From the NCBI RefSeq assembly GCF_036825535.1, contig NZ_CP098813.1:1-64000 (forward strand): a stretch of 64,000 nt of DNA, written 5' to 3'. Positions 24,724-33,767 of this stretch are shown here, in pieces. A program made the translations under genes and the position numbers. This DNA is from Parasalinivibrio latis. GTDB taxonomy: Bacteria > Pseudomonadota > Gammaproteobacteria > Enterobacterales > Vibrionaceae. The notes under the pieces are model-generated. The model was given only the letters and a program-made list of their open reading frames with translations. It had not been told where the DNA came from and searched no databases. Numbering within the stretch: position 1 is the stretch's first letter; the number at the start of each line of letters is the position of its first letter.

Positions 24724-26022
24724 ATGACAAACCGCTATCCAAACAACGAGCTTGAGAGCTTTTTCTCCAGCGACCTGGCTTCTACAGACGGCGCAGTAAT
24801 GAGTGCAATCTCTTCAGAATACAAACGCCAGTCCCTGCAAATCGAACTGATTGCGTCTGAAAACATCGTGTCACAGGCGGTAATGCAAGCGCAGGGAAGC
24901 TGCCTGACCAACAAATATGCTGAAGGTTATCCCGGTCGGCGTTATTACGGTGGTTGTGAATATGTAGATGAAGTTGAAGCGATTGCCATCGCCAGAGCCA
25001 AACAGCTTTTCGGTTGTGAGTACGTTAACGTCCAGCCACACTCTGGAGCACAGGCAAACGGCGCGGTAATGCTGGCACTCCTGCAACCGGGAGATACCAT
25101 TCTGGGCATGTCCCTGGATGCCGGTGGCCACCTTACCCACGGAGCACGCCCTGCCCAGTCCGGTAAATGGTTTAACGCTATCCAATACGGCGTAGACAAA
25201 GACTCGCTGGAAATTGATTACGACCAGATCGCTGAGCTCGCAAGGGAACACCAGCCGAAGCTGATCATCGCTGGCGGCTCTGCCATCCCCCGTGAAATCG
25301 ACTTTGCCCGCTTCCGTGCGATCGCAGACGAAGTAGGGGCAATGTTGATGGTAGATATGGCGCATATTGCCGGAATCATTGCTGCCGGACGTCATCCAAA
25401 CCCGGTACCCCATGCCCATGTTGTCACCACCACGACCCACAAAACCCTTCGTGGACCGCGTGGCGGCATGATCCTGACCAACGATGAAGCAATCAATAAG
25501 AAAATCAACTCTGCGGTTTTCCCAGGGCTGCAAGGTGGTCCTTTGATGCATGTAATCGCCGCCAAAGCGGTCGCCTTCGGCGAAGCGCTTGAGCCGGAAT
25601 TCAAACTCTATATCGACCGCGTCCTGGAGAATGCCCGAGTGTTAGCAGAAACCCTCAAAAATCGTGGTGTTGATATCGTTACCGGCGGGACTGATACCCA
25701 CCTGATGTTGGTTGACCTGCGCCCTAAAGGACTGAAAGGAAACATTACCGAAGTCGCCCTTGAGCGTGCCGGTATTACCTGTAACAAGAATGGCATTCCG
25801 TTCGACGATGAAAAGCCGATGATTACATCGGGTATTCGCTTAGGCGCCCCTGCCGCAACCAGCCGTGGATTTGGCGCAGATGAGTTTCGCCAGATTGGCA
25901 ACTGGATTGGTGATGTGCTCGATGCTTTGGTTGACAGTCCGGAAGGCAATCCAGATGTAGAAAATCGCGTACGTAAAGAAGTAGAAGCACTTTGCCGTCG
26001 CTTCCCACTTTACAGAAGCTGA
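24724..26022 (+). CDS. glyA: Serine hydroxymethyltransferase
   Basis: A 432-residue PLP enzyme interconverting serine and glycine with THF. The PLP lysine is Lys240 in TTTTHKTLRGPRGG, and NVQPHSGAQAN, DMAHIAGI and the N-terminal ELIASENIVS are all conserved. It lies 94 nt after sdaA and 73 nt before gcvH. In this operon it should run from glycine towards serine, using methylene-THF from glycine cleavage or from the dehydrogenase at 8092. A second biosynthetic glyA is to be expected elsewhere in the genome. Confidence 0.97.
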   Translation: MTNRYPNNELESFFSSDLASTDGAVMSAISSEYKRQSLQIELIASENIVSQAVMQAQGSCLTNKYAEGYPGRRYYGGCEYVDEVEAIAIARAKQLFGCEYVNVQPHSGAQANGAVMLALLQPGDTILGMSLDAGGHLTHGARPAQSGKWFNAIQYGVDKDSLEIDYDQIAELAREHQPKLIIAGGSAIPREIDFARFRAIADEVGAMLMVDMAHIAGIIAAGRHPNPVPHAHVVTTTTHKTLRGPRGGMILTNDEAINKKINSAVFPGLQGGPLMHVIAAKAVAFGEALEPEFKLYIDRVLENARVLAETLKNRGVDIVTGGTDTHLMLVDLRPKGLKGNITEVALERAGITCNKNGIPFDDEKPMITSGIRLGAPAATSRGFGADEFRQIGNWIGDVLDALVDSPEGNPDVENRVRKEVEALCRRFPLYRS

Positions 26023-26095
26023 TAACAGAATTTTTTCCAAACAAGTTATACCCTTAGCGGGAATATACAGATTTATTTAGTTAGGAGAGTGACAC

Positions 26096-26467
26096 ATGGA
26101 TAAGACACTGAAGTTCGCAGAATCACACGAGTGGGTTAAAGACAACGGCGACGGAACTGTCACTGTTGGAATTTCAGAGCACGCACAGCAACTGCTCGGG
26201 GACGTGGTCTTTGTAGAACTGCCAGAAGTCGGCGCAGAAGCAGAAGTCGGTGAAGCTATTTCCCAGGTTGAATCTGTTAAAGCCGCATCTGACATCTACT
26301 CTCCGGTTGACGGTGAAGTAATAGCAGTTAACGAAGAGCTGGAAGAAAGCCCTGAGTTGATTAACGAAGCCCCATTTGAAGGTGGCTGGATATTTAAAGT
26401 AAAACTGGCAGCAGATACCAATCTGGATCACCTGATGGATGCCGCCAAGTACGAAGAAACCATCTAA
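26096..26467 (+). CDS. gcvH: Glycine cleavage system H protein
   Basis: A 123-residue lipoyl carrier protein. The lipoylated lysine is Lys62 in QVESVKAASDIYSPVDGEV, and the HEWVK N-terminal motif is present. It shuttles the aminomethyl group between GcvP, GcvT and the lipoamide dehydrogenase. It is 24 nt upstream of gcvP, with GGAGAG before the start. Confidence 0.97.
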   Translation: MDKTLKFAESHEWVKDNGDGTVTVGISEHAQQLLGDVVFVELPEVGAEAEVGEAISQVESVKAASDIYSPVDGEVIAVNEELEESPELINEAPFEGGWIFKVKLAADTNLDHLMDAAKYEETI

Positions 26468-26491
26468 GCCTTAACTTCAGGACGAATTGTC

Positions 26492-29356
26492 ATGACTCAG
26501 AAAAGCCTATTGGACTTACTGGCGACTGACGGCGAATTTGTCGCCCGTCATAACGGTCCGGGAGAAGCCCAGCAACATTCGATGCTCAGCGTCGTTAATG
26601 CTACCAGTGTCGAACATCTGATCGAAGAAACAGTGCCTGCGGCTATCCGCCTGACTTCACCTTTAAGCCTTGACCCGGCCATGAGTGAAGCAGATATGCT
26701 GACGACCATTAAAGCCATTGCCTCTAAAAACCAAATCAAGCGCAGCTTTATAGGTCAGGGATACTACGGCACCTACACGCCAAACGTCATCCTGCGAAAC
26801 GTACTTGAAAACCCGGGTTGGTATACGGCCTATACCCCATACCAGCCGGAAATTTCACAAGGCCGCCTTGAAGCGCTGCTTAATTACCAGCAAATGGTGA
26901 TGGATCTTACCGGGATGGAAGTCGCCAACGCATCCCTGCTGGATGAAGCCACTGCAGCAGCTGAAGCGATGGCTCTGTGTAACCGCAGCAGCAAAAGCAA
27001 AAGTAAGCAGTTCTTTGTTGCGGATGATGTGCATCCACAAACGTTGGATGTAGTAAAAACCCGCGCTGAGTTCTTTGGCTTCGAGGTAATAACCGGCCCG
27101 GTTGAAACACTCGACAACCATGATGTCTTTGGGGTTCTGGTGCAATATCCCGGCTCAACCGGAGAAGTGCGGGACCTGACGGATATCATTGCTGCCGCCC
27201 AGTCTAAAAAGGCGTTGGTTGCTGTTGCTACAGACCTCCTTGCCCTGACCCTTTTAAAAGCTCCGGGTGAAATCGGTGCCGACATTGTTATCGGTTCTGC
27301 CCAGCGTTTCGGTGTACCGATGGGCTTTGGTGGTCCACATGCTGCATTTATGGCAGTACGCGACAAGCTCAAGCGCACCATGCCGGGCCGTGTGATTGGT
27401 GTGTCAATCGACTCACGTGGTAACCAGGCACTCCGTATGGCGATGCAGACCCGCGAGCAACATATCCGCCGCGAGAAAGCGACTTCAAACATCTGTACTG
27501 CACAGGCTCTGCTGGCAAATATGGCCGGCTTCTATGCGGTGTACCACGGCCCAGAAGGCCTGAAGCGTATTGCCCGCCGTGTTCATCACCTCACTGCGTT
27601 GATGGCAGCAGCACTGAACCACGCCGGTATCAACCTTGCTCACCATACTTTCTTCGATACCATCACCCTGGTAACCGGAGACAAAACTGATGAGCTTTAT
27701 AAAAAAGCTCAGGACGCCGGTTTCAACCTTCGCAAGCTGGATGGCAAACTCGGTATCAGTTTTGATGAAACAACAAAGGTTGAAGAAGCCAACGCCTTGC
27801 TGGCTGCATTAACCGGCCAAGATGACATTTCAGCATTCTCAGGCGCAGTCGAAGCCGATGAGTTTGCTGCCATCCCTGAGTCCTGCCGCCGTACCAGCAG
27901 CTTCCTGACCCATCATGTGTTCCGCAGCTACCACAGCGAAACGCTGATGATGCGTTACCTCAAAAAGCTGGAAAACAAGGATTTCTCACTCACCCACGGC
28001 ATGATTCCTTTGGGAAGCTGCACCATGAAGCTCAATGCTGCGGCAGAAATGATTCCAGTCACTTGGCCGGAATTCGGTGCCTTGCATCCGTTCGTACCAG
28101 CAGAGCAAGCAGCCGGTTATGCGGAACTTGGTGCCCAGTTGGAAAGGATGTTGTGCGAAATAACCGGTTATGATGCCATTTCCTTGCAGCCAAATTCCGG
28201 AGCTCAAGGTGAATACGCAGGTCTACTGGCTATTCAGCGTTATCACCAGAGCCGCGGAGAAGGCCACAGGAATGTCTGTCTTATCCCAAGCTCTGCCCAC
28301 GGTACAAACCCTGCTTCTGCATCCATGGTGTCATTGAAAGTTGTAGTTGTAGGCTGTGATGACAACGGCAACATCGACCTTAACGATCTAAAGGCAAAAA
28401 TCGAGAAGCACCGGGATGATCTGTCCTGCATCATGATCACCTACCCATCGACACATGGCGTATATGAAGAAACCGTGCGTGATGTCTGTGAACTGGTTCA
28501 TGAAGCCGGTGGCCAGGTATATCTGGACGGCGCAAATATGAATGCTCAGGTCGGTCTGACAAGCCCCGGCTTTATCGGCTCTGATGTATCTCACCTTAAC
28601 CTGCACAAAACCTTCTGTATCCCACACGGTGGCGGCGGCCCGGGGATGGGGCCAATTGGAGTGAAGTCTCACCTGACACCATTCCTGCCGGGTCACGTTG
28701 AGACCGGAACCGATTACGCGGTTTCAGCCGCAGCGATGGGAAGCGCATCGATCCTTCCTATCTCCTGGGCATACATTGCCATGATGGGCTCAAAAGGTCT
28801 GACCGATGCCACCAAGGCCGCAATTCTCAACGCCAACTACATCATGGAGCGCCTGCGTCCGCACTACCCGGTTCTTTACCGCGGTACCAATGGCCGAATC
28901 GCCCATGAATGTATTATCGATATCCGCCCATTGAAAGCGGAATCCGGTATCAGCGAAGAAGATATTGCCAAGCGTCTTATGGACTACGGTTTCCACGCCC
29001 CAACCATGTCTTTCCCGGTTGCAGGTACCCTGATGGTGGAGCCAACAGAAAGTGAGGACAAAGGCGAAATTGACCGATTCTGTGATGCCATGATTGCTAT
29101 CCGTGAAGAAATCGCCAAAGTGCAGTCCGGCGAATGGCCATTGGAAAGCAACCCGCTGGTCAACGCCCCTCACTCCCAGAAGGACCTGATGGATGCTGAA
29201 TGGAACCGCCCTTACAGCCGTGAGCTGGCCTGCTTCCCATCAGCACAAACCCAGGACGCCAAGTACTGGCCTGCGGTCAACCGTGTCGATAACGTCTACG
29301 GTGACCGTAACCTGATTTGCTCTTGTCCAGGGATTGAAAACTATATTGAAGAGTAA
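26492..29356 (+). CDS. gcvP: Glycine dehydrogenase (decarboxylating), P protein
   Basis: A 954-residue single-chain PLP-dependent glycine decarboxylase. Both halves of the fused bacterial form are present. The N-terminal half begins with the FVARHNGPGEAQQHSML and FIGQGYYGTYTP motifs. The C-terminal catalytic half has Lys706 in LNLHKTFCIPHGGGGPGMGP, which binds PLP. It is the last gene of the sdaA-glyA-gcvHP operon and is followed by a strong terminator at 29386. Confidence 0.97.
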   Translation: MTQKSLLDLLATDGEFVARHNGPGEAQQHSMLSVVNATSVEHLIEETVPAAIRLTSPLSLDPAMSEADMLTTIKAIASKNQIKRSFIGQGYYGTYTPNVILRNVLENPGWYTAYTPYQPEISQGRLEALLNYQQMVMDLTGMEVANASLLDEATAAAEAMALCNRSSKSKSKQFFVADDVHPQTLDVVKTRAEFFGFEVITGPVETLDNHDVFGVLVQYPGSTGEVRDLTDIIAAAQSKKALVAVATDLLALTLLKAPGEIGADIVIGSAQRFGVPMGFGGPHAAFMAVRDKLKRTMPGRVIGVSIDSRGNQALRMAMQTREQHIRREKATSNICTAQALLANMAGFYAVYHGPEGLKRIARRVHHLTALMAAALNHAGINLAHHTFFDTITLVTGDKTDELYKKAQDAGFNLRKLDGKLGISFDETTKVEEANALLAALTGQDDISAFSGAVEADEFAAIPESCRRTSSFLTHHVFRSYHSETLMMRYLKKLENKDFSLTHGMIPLGSCTMKLNAAAEMIPVTWPEFGALHPFVPAEQAAGYAELGAQLERMLCEITGYDAISLQPNSGAQGEYAGLLAIQRYHQSRGEGHRNVCLIPSSAHGTNPASASMVSLKVVVVGCDDNGNIDLNDLKAKIEKHRDDLSCIMITYPSTHGVYEETVRDVCELVHEAGGQVYLDGANMNAQVGLTSPGFIGSDVSHLNLHKTFCIPHGGGGPGMGPIGVKSHLTPFLPGHVETGTDYAVSAAAMGSASILPISWAYIAMMGSKGLTDATKAAILNANYIMERLRPHYPVLYRGTNGRIAHECIIDIRPLKAESGISEEDIAKRLMDYGFHAPTMSFPVAGTLMVEPTESEDKGEIDRFCDAMIAIREEIAKVQSGEWPLESNPLVNAPHSQKDLMDAEWNRPYSRELACFPSAQTQDAKYWPAVNRVDNVYGDRNLICSCPGIENYIEE

Positions 29357-29385
29357 AATTTAAAAATTTTCCCTTCTCTTCCGCT

Positions 29386-29411
29386 GCCGGGCTATCTGCC
29401 CGGCTTTTTTA
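29386..29411 (+). terminator. Intrinsic terminator after gcvP
   Basis: GCCGGGC pairs with GCCCGGC around a five-nt loop, followed directly by TTTTTT. Confidence 0.88.
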
Positions 29412-29496
29412 TTCGAAAAATTCATCAATTTTCTTTAGCGATCTTCAAAACAATAAAATACTGTCTGTTTGTTAACTCAATGATTCTGGAGGCCAT

Positions 29497-30267
29497 ATGG
29501 ACATTAAATTCGGCAAAACCGCTAAGGACTATGCCCGTCACCGCCAGGGGTTTCCAAGCTGTTTCTTCGATAAGTTAGTTAAAAATGGCACCATTAAACC
29601 CGGAGACCGGTTGATTGACCTTGGCTCGGGGACCGGCACTCTGGCTCGTGGGTTTGCGCACAGGGGCTGTATCGTTACCGGGATAGATCCAGCGCCTGAG
29701 CTTCTGGAACAAGCACGACAGTTAGCTTTGGATGAGGGCTGTATGCCTGAGTTTTCTGAGGGAACCGCAGAACACACCGGGTTGGAATCCGGTATTGCTG
29801 ATGTTGTAACAGCCGGCCAATGCTGGCATTGGTTTAACCCGGAAGCTGCCACTACTGAAATAAAGCGTATTTTAAAACCGGGAGGCACCCTAATCATCGC
29901 TCACTTTGACTGGTTACCATTAAAAGGCAACGTAGTTGAAGCCACGGAGCAGTTGATTAAATCATTCAATCCTCAGTGGAACATGGATAACGGTACCGGC
30001 ATCTATCCCGAATGGCCGCGTCACCTTGGTAATGCCAAGTTCACAGATATTACGACCTGTTCCTACGATATTAATGCAATCTACACGCCGGGTGACTGGC
30101 GTGGCAGGATCCGGGCCAGTGCAGGAATCGCCGCATCCCTTTCAGAAGAAAAAGTGGCTGACTTTGATGCAGTGCTAAAAGCTAAGCTCGAATCAGACTT
30201 TCCGGGGGAACTGCTTGCCATACCCCATCGTGTTTTTATTGTGCGCGCATTTTCCCCCGCACAATGA
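29497..30267 (+). CDS. Class I SAM-dependent methyltransferase
   Basis: A 256-residue Rossmann-fold methyltransferase. Motif I is LIDLGSGTGTLARGF near residue 41, followed by VTGIDPAPELLEQAR, and AGQCWHWFNPEAA resembles the methyltransferase type 11 group. It stands alone after the gcvP terminator and converges with mmsB. The substrate cannot be read from the sequence. Confidence 0.88.
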   Translation: MDIKFGKTAKDYARHRQGFPSCFFDKLVKNGTIKPGDRLIDLGSGTGTLARGFAHRGCIVTGIDPAPELLEQARQLALDEGCMPEFSEGTAEHTGLESGIADVVTAGQCWHWFNPEAATTEIKRILKPGGTLIIAHFDWLPLKGNVVEATEQLIKSFNPQWNMDNGTGIYPEWPRHLGNAKFTDITTCSYDINAIYTPGDWRGRIRASAGIAASLSEEKVADFDAVLKAKLESDFPGELLAIPHRVFIVRAFSPAQ

Positions 30268-30315
30268 TTTGAGGCCCCTTTTACAGGAGCCTCGGTTGGA
30301 AGGAACGTTAGTGAA

Positions 30316-31218
30316 TCACTTTTCCTGATCTGCAAATGACTCAAAAATTGATGAAAAGTCCCGTTGTCCGTTTCCCTTTCTAGCATGGGAAACGTAGAGG
30401 CTTCGCGCCAGAGATCCCAGCGGAGTGCTTGACCCGGATTGCAAGGCTGCTTCCTGTGCCAGCCCCAGATCTTTCACCATTAAATCAACCATAAAGCCGC
30501 CCTGGTATCCATTTGAAGACGGTACTTTTTCCATCACACCCGGGCACGGGTTATATTTTTCCAGCGACCAGTTCCCACCGCTGCTAACTTTCATGATATC
30601 TGACAGCACTTTGGGGTCCAGCCCGTTGTCTATGCCCATTGAAAGCGCTTCACTGGTTCCTGCCATCAGTATCGCCAGCATCATGTTATTGCAGATTTTA
30701 GCAACCTGTCCGGCACCGGCCCCTCCCGCATGAAAGATATTGGCCCCCATTGCTGACAATACTGGTTTAGCCCTTTCAAAAGCTGTATCGTTACCACCGC
30801 AAATAAAGGTCAACGTACCGGCTTGCGCACCGCCAGTGCCGCCGGACACAGGCGCATCAATGAAATCCAGGCCTTTTGTATCTGCAGCGGCGGCTACCTG
30901 GCGGGCACTCTCCGCATCTATTGTTGAACAGTCAATCAGGAGCGTCCCTTTACCTACGGCCTCCAGCAAACCGGTTTGGGTATCGGTGCCCAAATACAGT
31001 TCGCGGACATGTTTGCCCGCCGGAAGCATGGTAACAACAACATCTGCGCCGGCAGCTGCCCCACAGGAAGTAGCAGCAGTTAACCCACCGGCTACCTGCA
31101 ACGCTTGGAGTGAAGCGGGATTAAGGTCATAGCCGGTGACGGTAGCACCACTTTTCACTAAATTGACTGCCATTGGCAGCCCCATATTGCCAAGTCCTAT
31201 AAATGCCACTGTTGCCAT
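30316..31218 (-). CDS. mmsB: 3-hydroxyisobutyrate dehydrogenase
   Basis: A 300-residue beta-hydroxyacid dehydrogenase. The NAD-binding FIGLGNMGLPMA is at 6-17, the substrate signature DAPVSGGTGGAQAG at about 121-134, and the catalytic lysine is Lys174 in GQVAKICNNM. NPCPGV in the C-terminal domain favours valine-pathway MmsB over tartronate semialdehyde reductase. The ATG at 31218 is preceded by GGAGGG; upstream in-frame codons are unlikely starts. No other valine-degradation gene lies beside it. Confidence 0.9.
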   Translation of the reverse strand: MATVAFIGLGNMGLPMAVNLVKSGATVTGYDLNPASLQALQVAGGLTAATSCGAAAGADVVVTMLPAGKHVRELYLGTDTQTGLLEAVGKGTLLIDCSTIDAESARQVAAAADTKGLDFIDAPVSGGTGGAQAGTLTFICGGNDTAFERAKPVLSAMGANIFHAGGAGAGQVAKICNNMMLAILMAGTSEALSMGIDNGLDPKVLSDIMKVSSGGNWSLEKYNPCPGVMEKVPSSNGYQGGFMVDLMVKDLGLAQEAALQSGSSTPLGSLARSLYVSHARKGNGQRDFSSIFESFADQEK

Positions 31219-31410
31219 GGTTCCCTCCATCATCAATATTCCGGCACCAATCGTTTTCTTTGTTAAATCAGCATATCTACACAAATACCCCTTTTATAGC
31301 TGGGATTGTCTTTTCGTGCTCAGGCTCTCATGCAAGATACTTAATAGATCTGGAATTGTTGGAGGGGAATATTTGCACTTACGAGTAAGGTGGATGGATT
31401 AAAAATAATC

Positions 31411-31431
31411 AAAAAACCCCGCATTGCGGGG
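31411..31431 (-). terminator. Intrinsic terminator of the cystatin-like gene
   Basis: CCCCGC-ATT-GCGGGG hairpin followed on the minus strand by TTTTTT, 17 nt after the stop at 31449. Confidence 0.8.
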
Positions 31432-31448
31432 CTTAGGAATCTTGGGTA

Positions 31449-31820
31449 TCAGCGGCAGTTGTCAGAAACCAAAGGTTTTAGCATCACATCTTTCACATCG
31501 TAGCTGCCGTCCAATGCCCGGAATACTTTTGCATTCCAGACATCACCGTTATCCAGACGGAAATCGATATCATAGTTCATACCGGCAACAACCTGCTGGT
31601 GAACACTGATGATGTCATCCACTTTGTGGTCACCGGCAATATCCTGCAGAGCGGCTCTCACTGCACCCTTTACCATCTCATTCACTTCACCTGACTGCCA
31701 GCCGCCTGGCACCGCACGTTCGACAACGCAACTGTCTTTCTTCAACACCACGGAAGGCTCGCTGCTGCACGCCATAATCGAGGCAGACGCAAAGGCAACA
31801 ACCAGAATTTTCTTATACAT
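31449..31820 (-). CDS. Small lipoprotein with cystatin-like domain
   Basis: A 123-residue predicted lipoprotein. The signal peptide MYKKILVVAFASASIMAC ends in a lipobox-like IMAC with lipidated Cys18. The mature part contains QVVAGMNYDIDFRL near residues 81-94. This matches the QxVxG loop plus following strand of cystatins, the cysteine-protease inhibitors. An N-terminal Gly-Gly (VPGGWQSG) precedes it, as cystatins have. Two further Cys residues could form a disulfide. The ATG at 31820 is chosen because it begins the signal peptide. Inhibition of a cysteine protease is inference from the fold signature only. Confidence 0.8.
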   Translation of the reverse strand: MYKKILVVAFASASIMACSSEPSVVLKKDSCVVERAVPGGWQSGEVNEMVKGAVRAALQDIAGDHKVDDIISVHQQVVAGMNYDIDFRLDNGDVWNAKVFRALDGSYDVKDVMLKPLVSDNCR

Positions 31821-31969
31821 TTTGTTTGGCCTGTTTATAAGAATACCTTTCAGAGACCGGTCCGTACCCTGAAAGTTCACAAAAGCCGGTGAGTTTCCCC
31901 AACCGGCTTTAAAATAAGAACATATTTTAACCCAAGGTGTTTCGATCAGATACGCAAATCGTCCGCAAT

Positions 31970-33577
31970 TCAGGAAAAACGTTTGGGGAGATAGACGGTA
32001 AATCGGCTCCCATTTGCATCACCGGGCTCCTGGGTAATGGTTCCGCCCAGTCGGCTGACCAAACGCTTGACCAAATGCAGGCCAATTCCCCGACCTTCGC
32101 CCGGTTTGGTTGTTACCCCACGTTCAAAGATACGTTCAGCCAGTTCTGCCGGAATACCACCACCTTCATCTTCAATTTCAAAAATCAGGTCGTCTCCGTA
32201 ATCAGACATCGAGAGCACAACTTTTTGCCCCTGATGGCTGACTGTTGCTTCCATCGCATTGTCCAGAAGATTACCGACAATACTGACCAACTGCTCTCGG
32301 GGAAGTGTGTCCGGCAGGTCTGTCATCCGGCTTTCCGGGTCAATCACCAACTCCAGCCCCAGCTCTCTTGCCCGGTTATATTTACCCAGCAAGGCACCTG
32401 ACAGTACCGGGTCAGGCACAGCATCCACCAGCAATTGAATCAGTTCCTGATGCCCCCTGGTTTCTTGCCCGATAAGCGCCAGAGCTTCATTGTTCGCCCC
32501 CAGCTGGATCAGCCCAGCAATGGTATGAAGCTTGTTTGAATACTCGTGAGACTGTGCGCGGAGTGAATCTGCGTACTGCTGGATTTGGGTAAGTTTCCTG
32601 CTCACCAATTCCAATTCATCTTTCAACCGGAAACTTGATACCACACCCGTGACCACATTCTCTTGCAGAAGTGGAAGCCGGTTTACTATCAACCGTTTTC
32701 CCCTTAGCACAACATCCCGGTCGTACTGTGGTTTCCCGCTTTCCAGTATTTCCATCATTTTGCTGTTTGGGAGAACTTCCCTGATCGGTCTCCCGGCAAG
32801 CGGTTGGTCGGTCGACAAGCCCAGCATTTCGACCGCAGCTTTGTTGAACGTTGTGATATGTCCTTCACGGTTGATGGATATGATACCTTCCCGTACAGTT
32901 TCCAGCGTTGCATTTCGCTCCTGGAAAAGCTGCCCTATCTGTTCTGGCTCCAGCCCGAATATGGCTTTTTTGAAGTGCCCTGCAAACCACAACGCGGTAA
33001 GCACACTGAGTGTGAAGCTTGCGCCGATAACCAGGTAGAGTGTGGAACGGTACTCATTGATAATTTCCTCTACCCGGTCGAGCAGGATCCCTACCGAGAT
33101 AATGCCGATAACTTCTTCGCCCGACTCATCAAAGACCGGAGCCTTTCCGCGCATGGTAGCCCCTAGGCTGCCAACAGCTTTCGCGACATAGGGTTTTCCG
33201 TGGAGTAACACCGGATCGTTGTAATCCCCGTCGTCATCAAACATCGGTTTCCCTATACGCTCTGACAGCGGGTGCGCAAGGCGGACTCCCTGATAGTCAC
33301 CAATTACAACAAAACGTGCCTGGTTGCGCTCAGCCAGATTTTTCGCAAGCGGATTAAGCCTCCCGCTGTCCCGCTCAGCTACAGCCTGTTTGATTTCGGG
33401 CATGGTCGCAATGGTCTGCGCAATATGAAGCGCCCTTTTCCCGATCTGCTCGTCAAGGGACTGGTTGAGGTAATGAAGAGCAAACAAACCAATAAAGCCA
33501 GTCTGCAGAAGTGCCATCAGGCCCAGGATTAGCACCATTCTGGTTTTTAACTTTAAGGCACGAAGTGATACCACCAT
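31970..33577 (-). CDS. CitA/DcuS-family sensor histidine kinase, apparently orphan
   Basis: A 535-residue membrane sensor kinase. TM1 spans about 12-36, a periplasmic sCache/PAS sensor spans 37-178, TM2 spans about 180-199, a cytoplasmic PAS spans about 222-315, and the dimerisation and ATPase domains follow. The phosphorylated His344 lies in AQSHEYSNKLHTIAGL, the H-box of the CitA/DcuS class that senses citrate or C4-dicarboxylates. ATPase boxes NLLDNAMEA and DEGGGIP are intact. It is divergent from tctCBA and very likely senses the transported tri- or dicarboxylate. No CitB/DcuR-type response regulator is encoded beside it, which is unusual. Confidence 0.93.
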   Translation of the reverse strand: MVVSLRALKLKTRMVLILGLMALLQTGFIGLFALHYLNQSLDEQIGKRALHIAQTIATMPEIKQAVAERDSGRLNPLAKNLAERNQARFVVIGDYQGVRLAHPLSERIGKPMFDDDGDYNDPVLLHGKPYVAKAVGSLGATMRGKAPVFDESGEEVIGIISVGILLDRVEEIINEYRSTLYLVIGASFTLSVLTALWFAGHFKKAIFGLEPEQIGQLFQERNATLETVREGIISINREGHITTFNKAAVEMLGLSTDQPLAGRPIREVLPNSKMMEILESGKPQYDRDVVLRGKRLIVNRLPLLQENVVTGVVSSFRLKDELELVSRKLTQIQQYADSLRAQSHEYSNKLHTIAGLIQLGANNEALALIGQETRGHQELIQLLVDAVPDPVLSGALLGKYNRARELGLELVIDPESRMTDLPDTLPREQLVSIVGNLLDNAMEATVSHQGQKVVLSMSDYGDDLIFEIEDEGGGIPAELAERIFERGVTTKPGEGRGIGLHLVKRLVSRLGGTITQEPGDANGSRFTVYLPKRFS

Positions 33578-33767
33578 GTTTTATCCATCCAACCCATTCC
33601 ACTGTTTATCCTAATAAAAACCTTTACCCCCTGCCTGTGAACTTTATAAACAAAATGACTTTTAAGGATAGAAAAGCCATTACAGACAAAAACTATGCAA
33701 CATTTCATTCACATTTTACCTTTGAGAGGTAAGCCAAAGACAATAAGACAAGGAAAGAGGTCGAATT

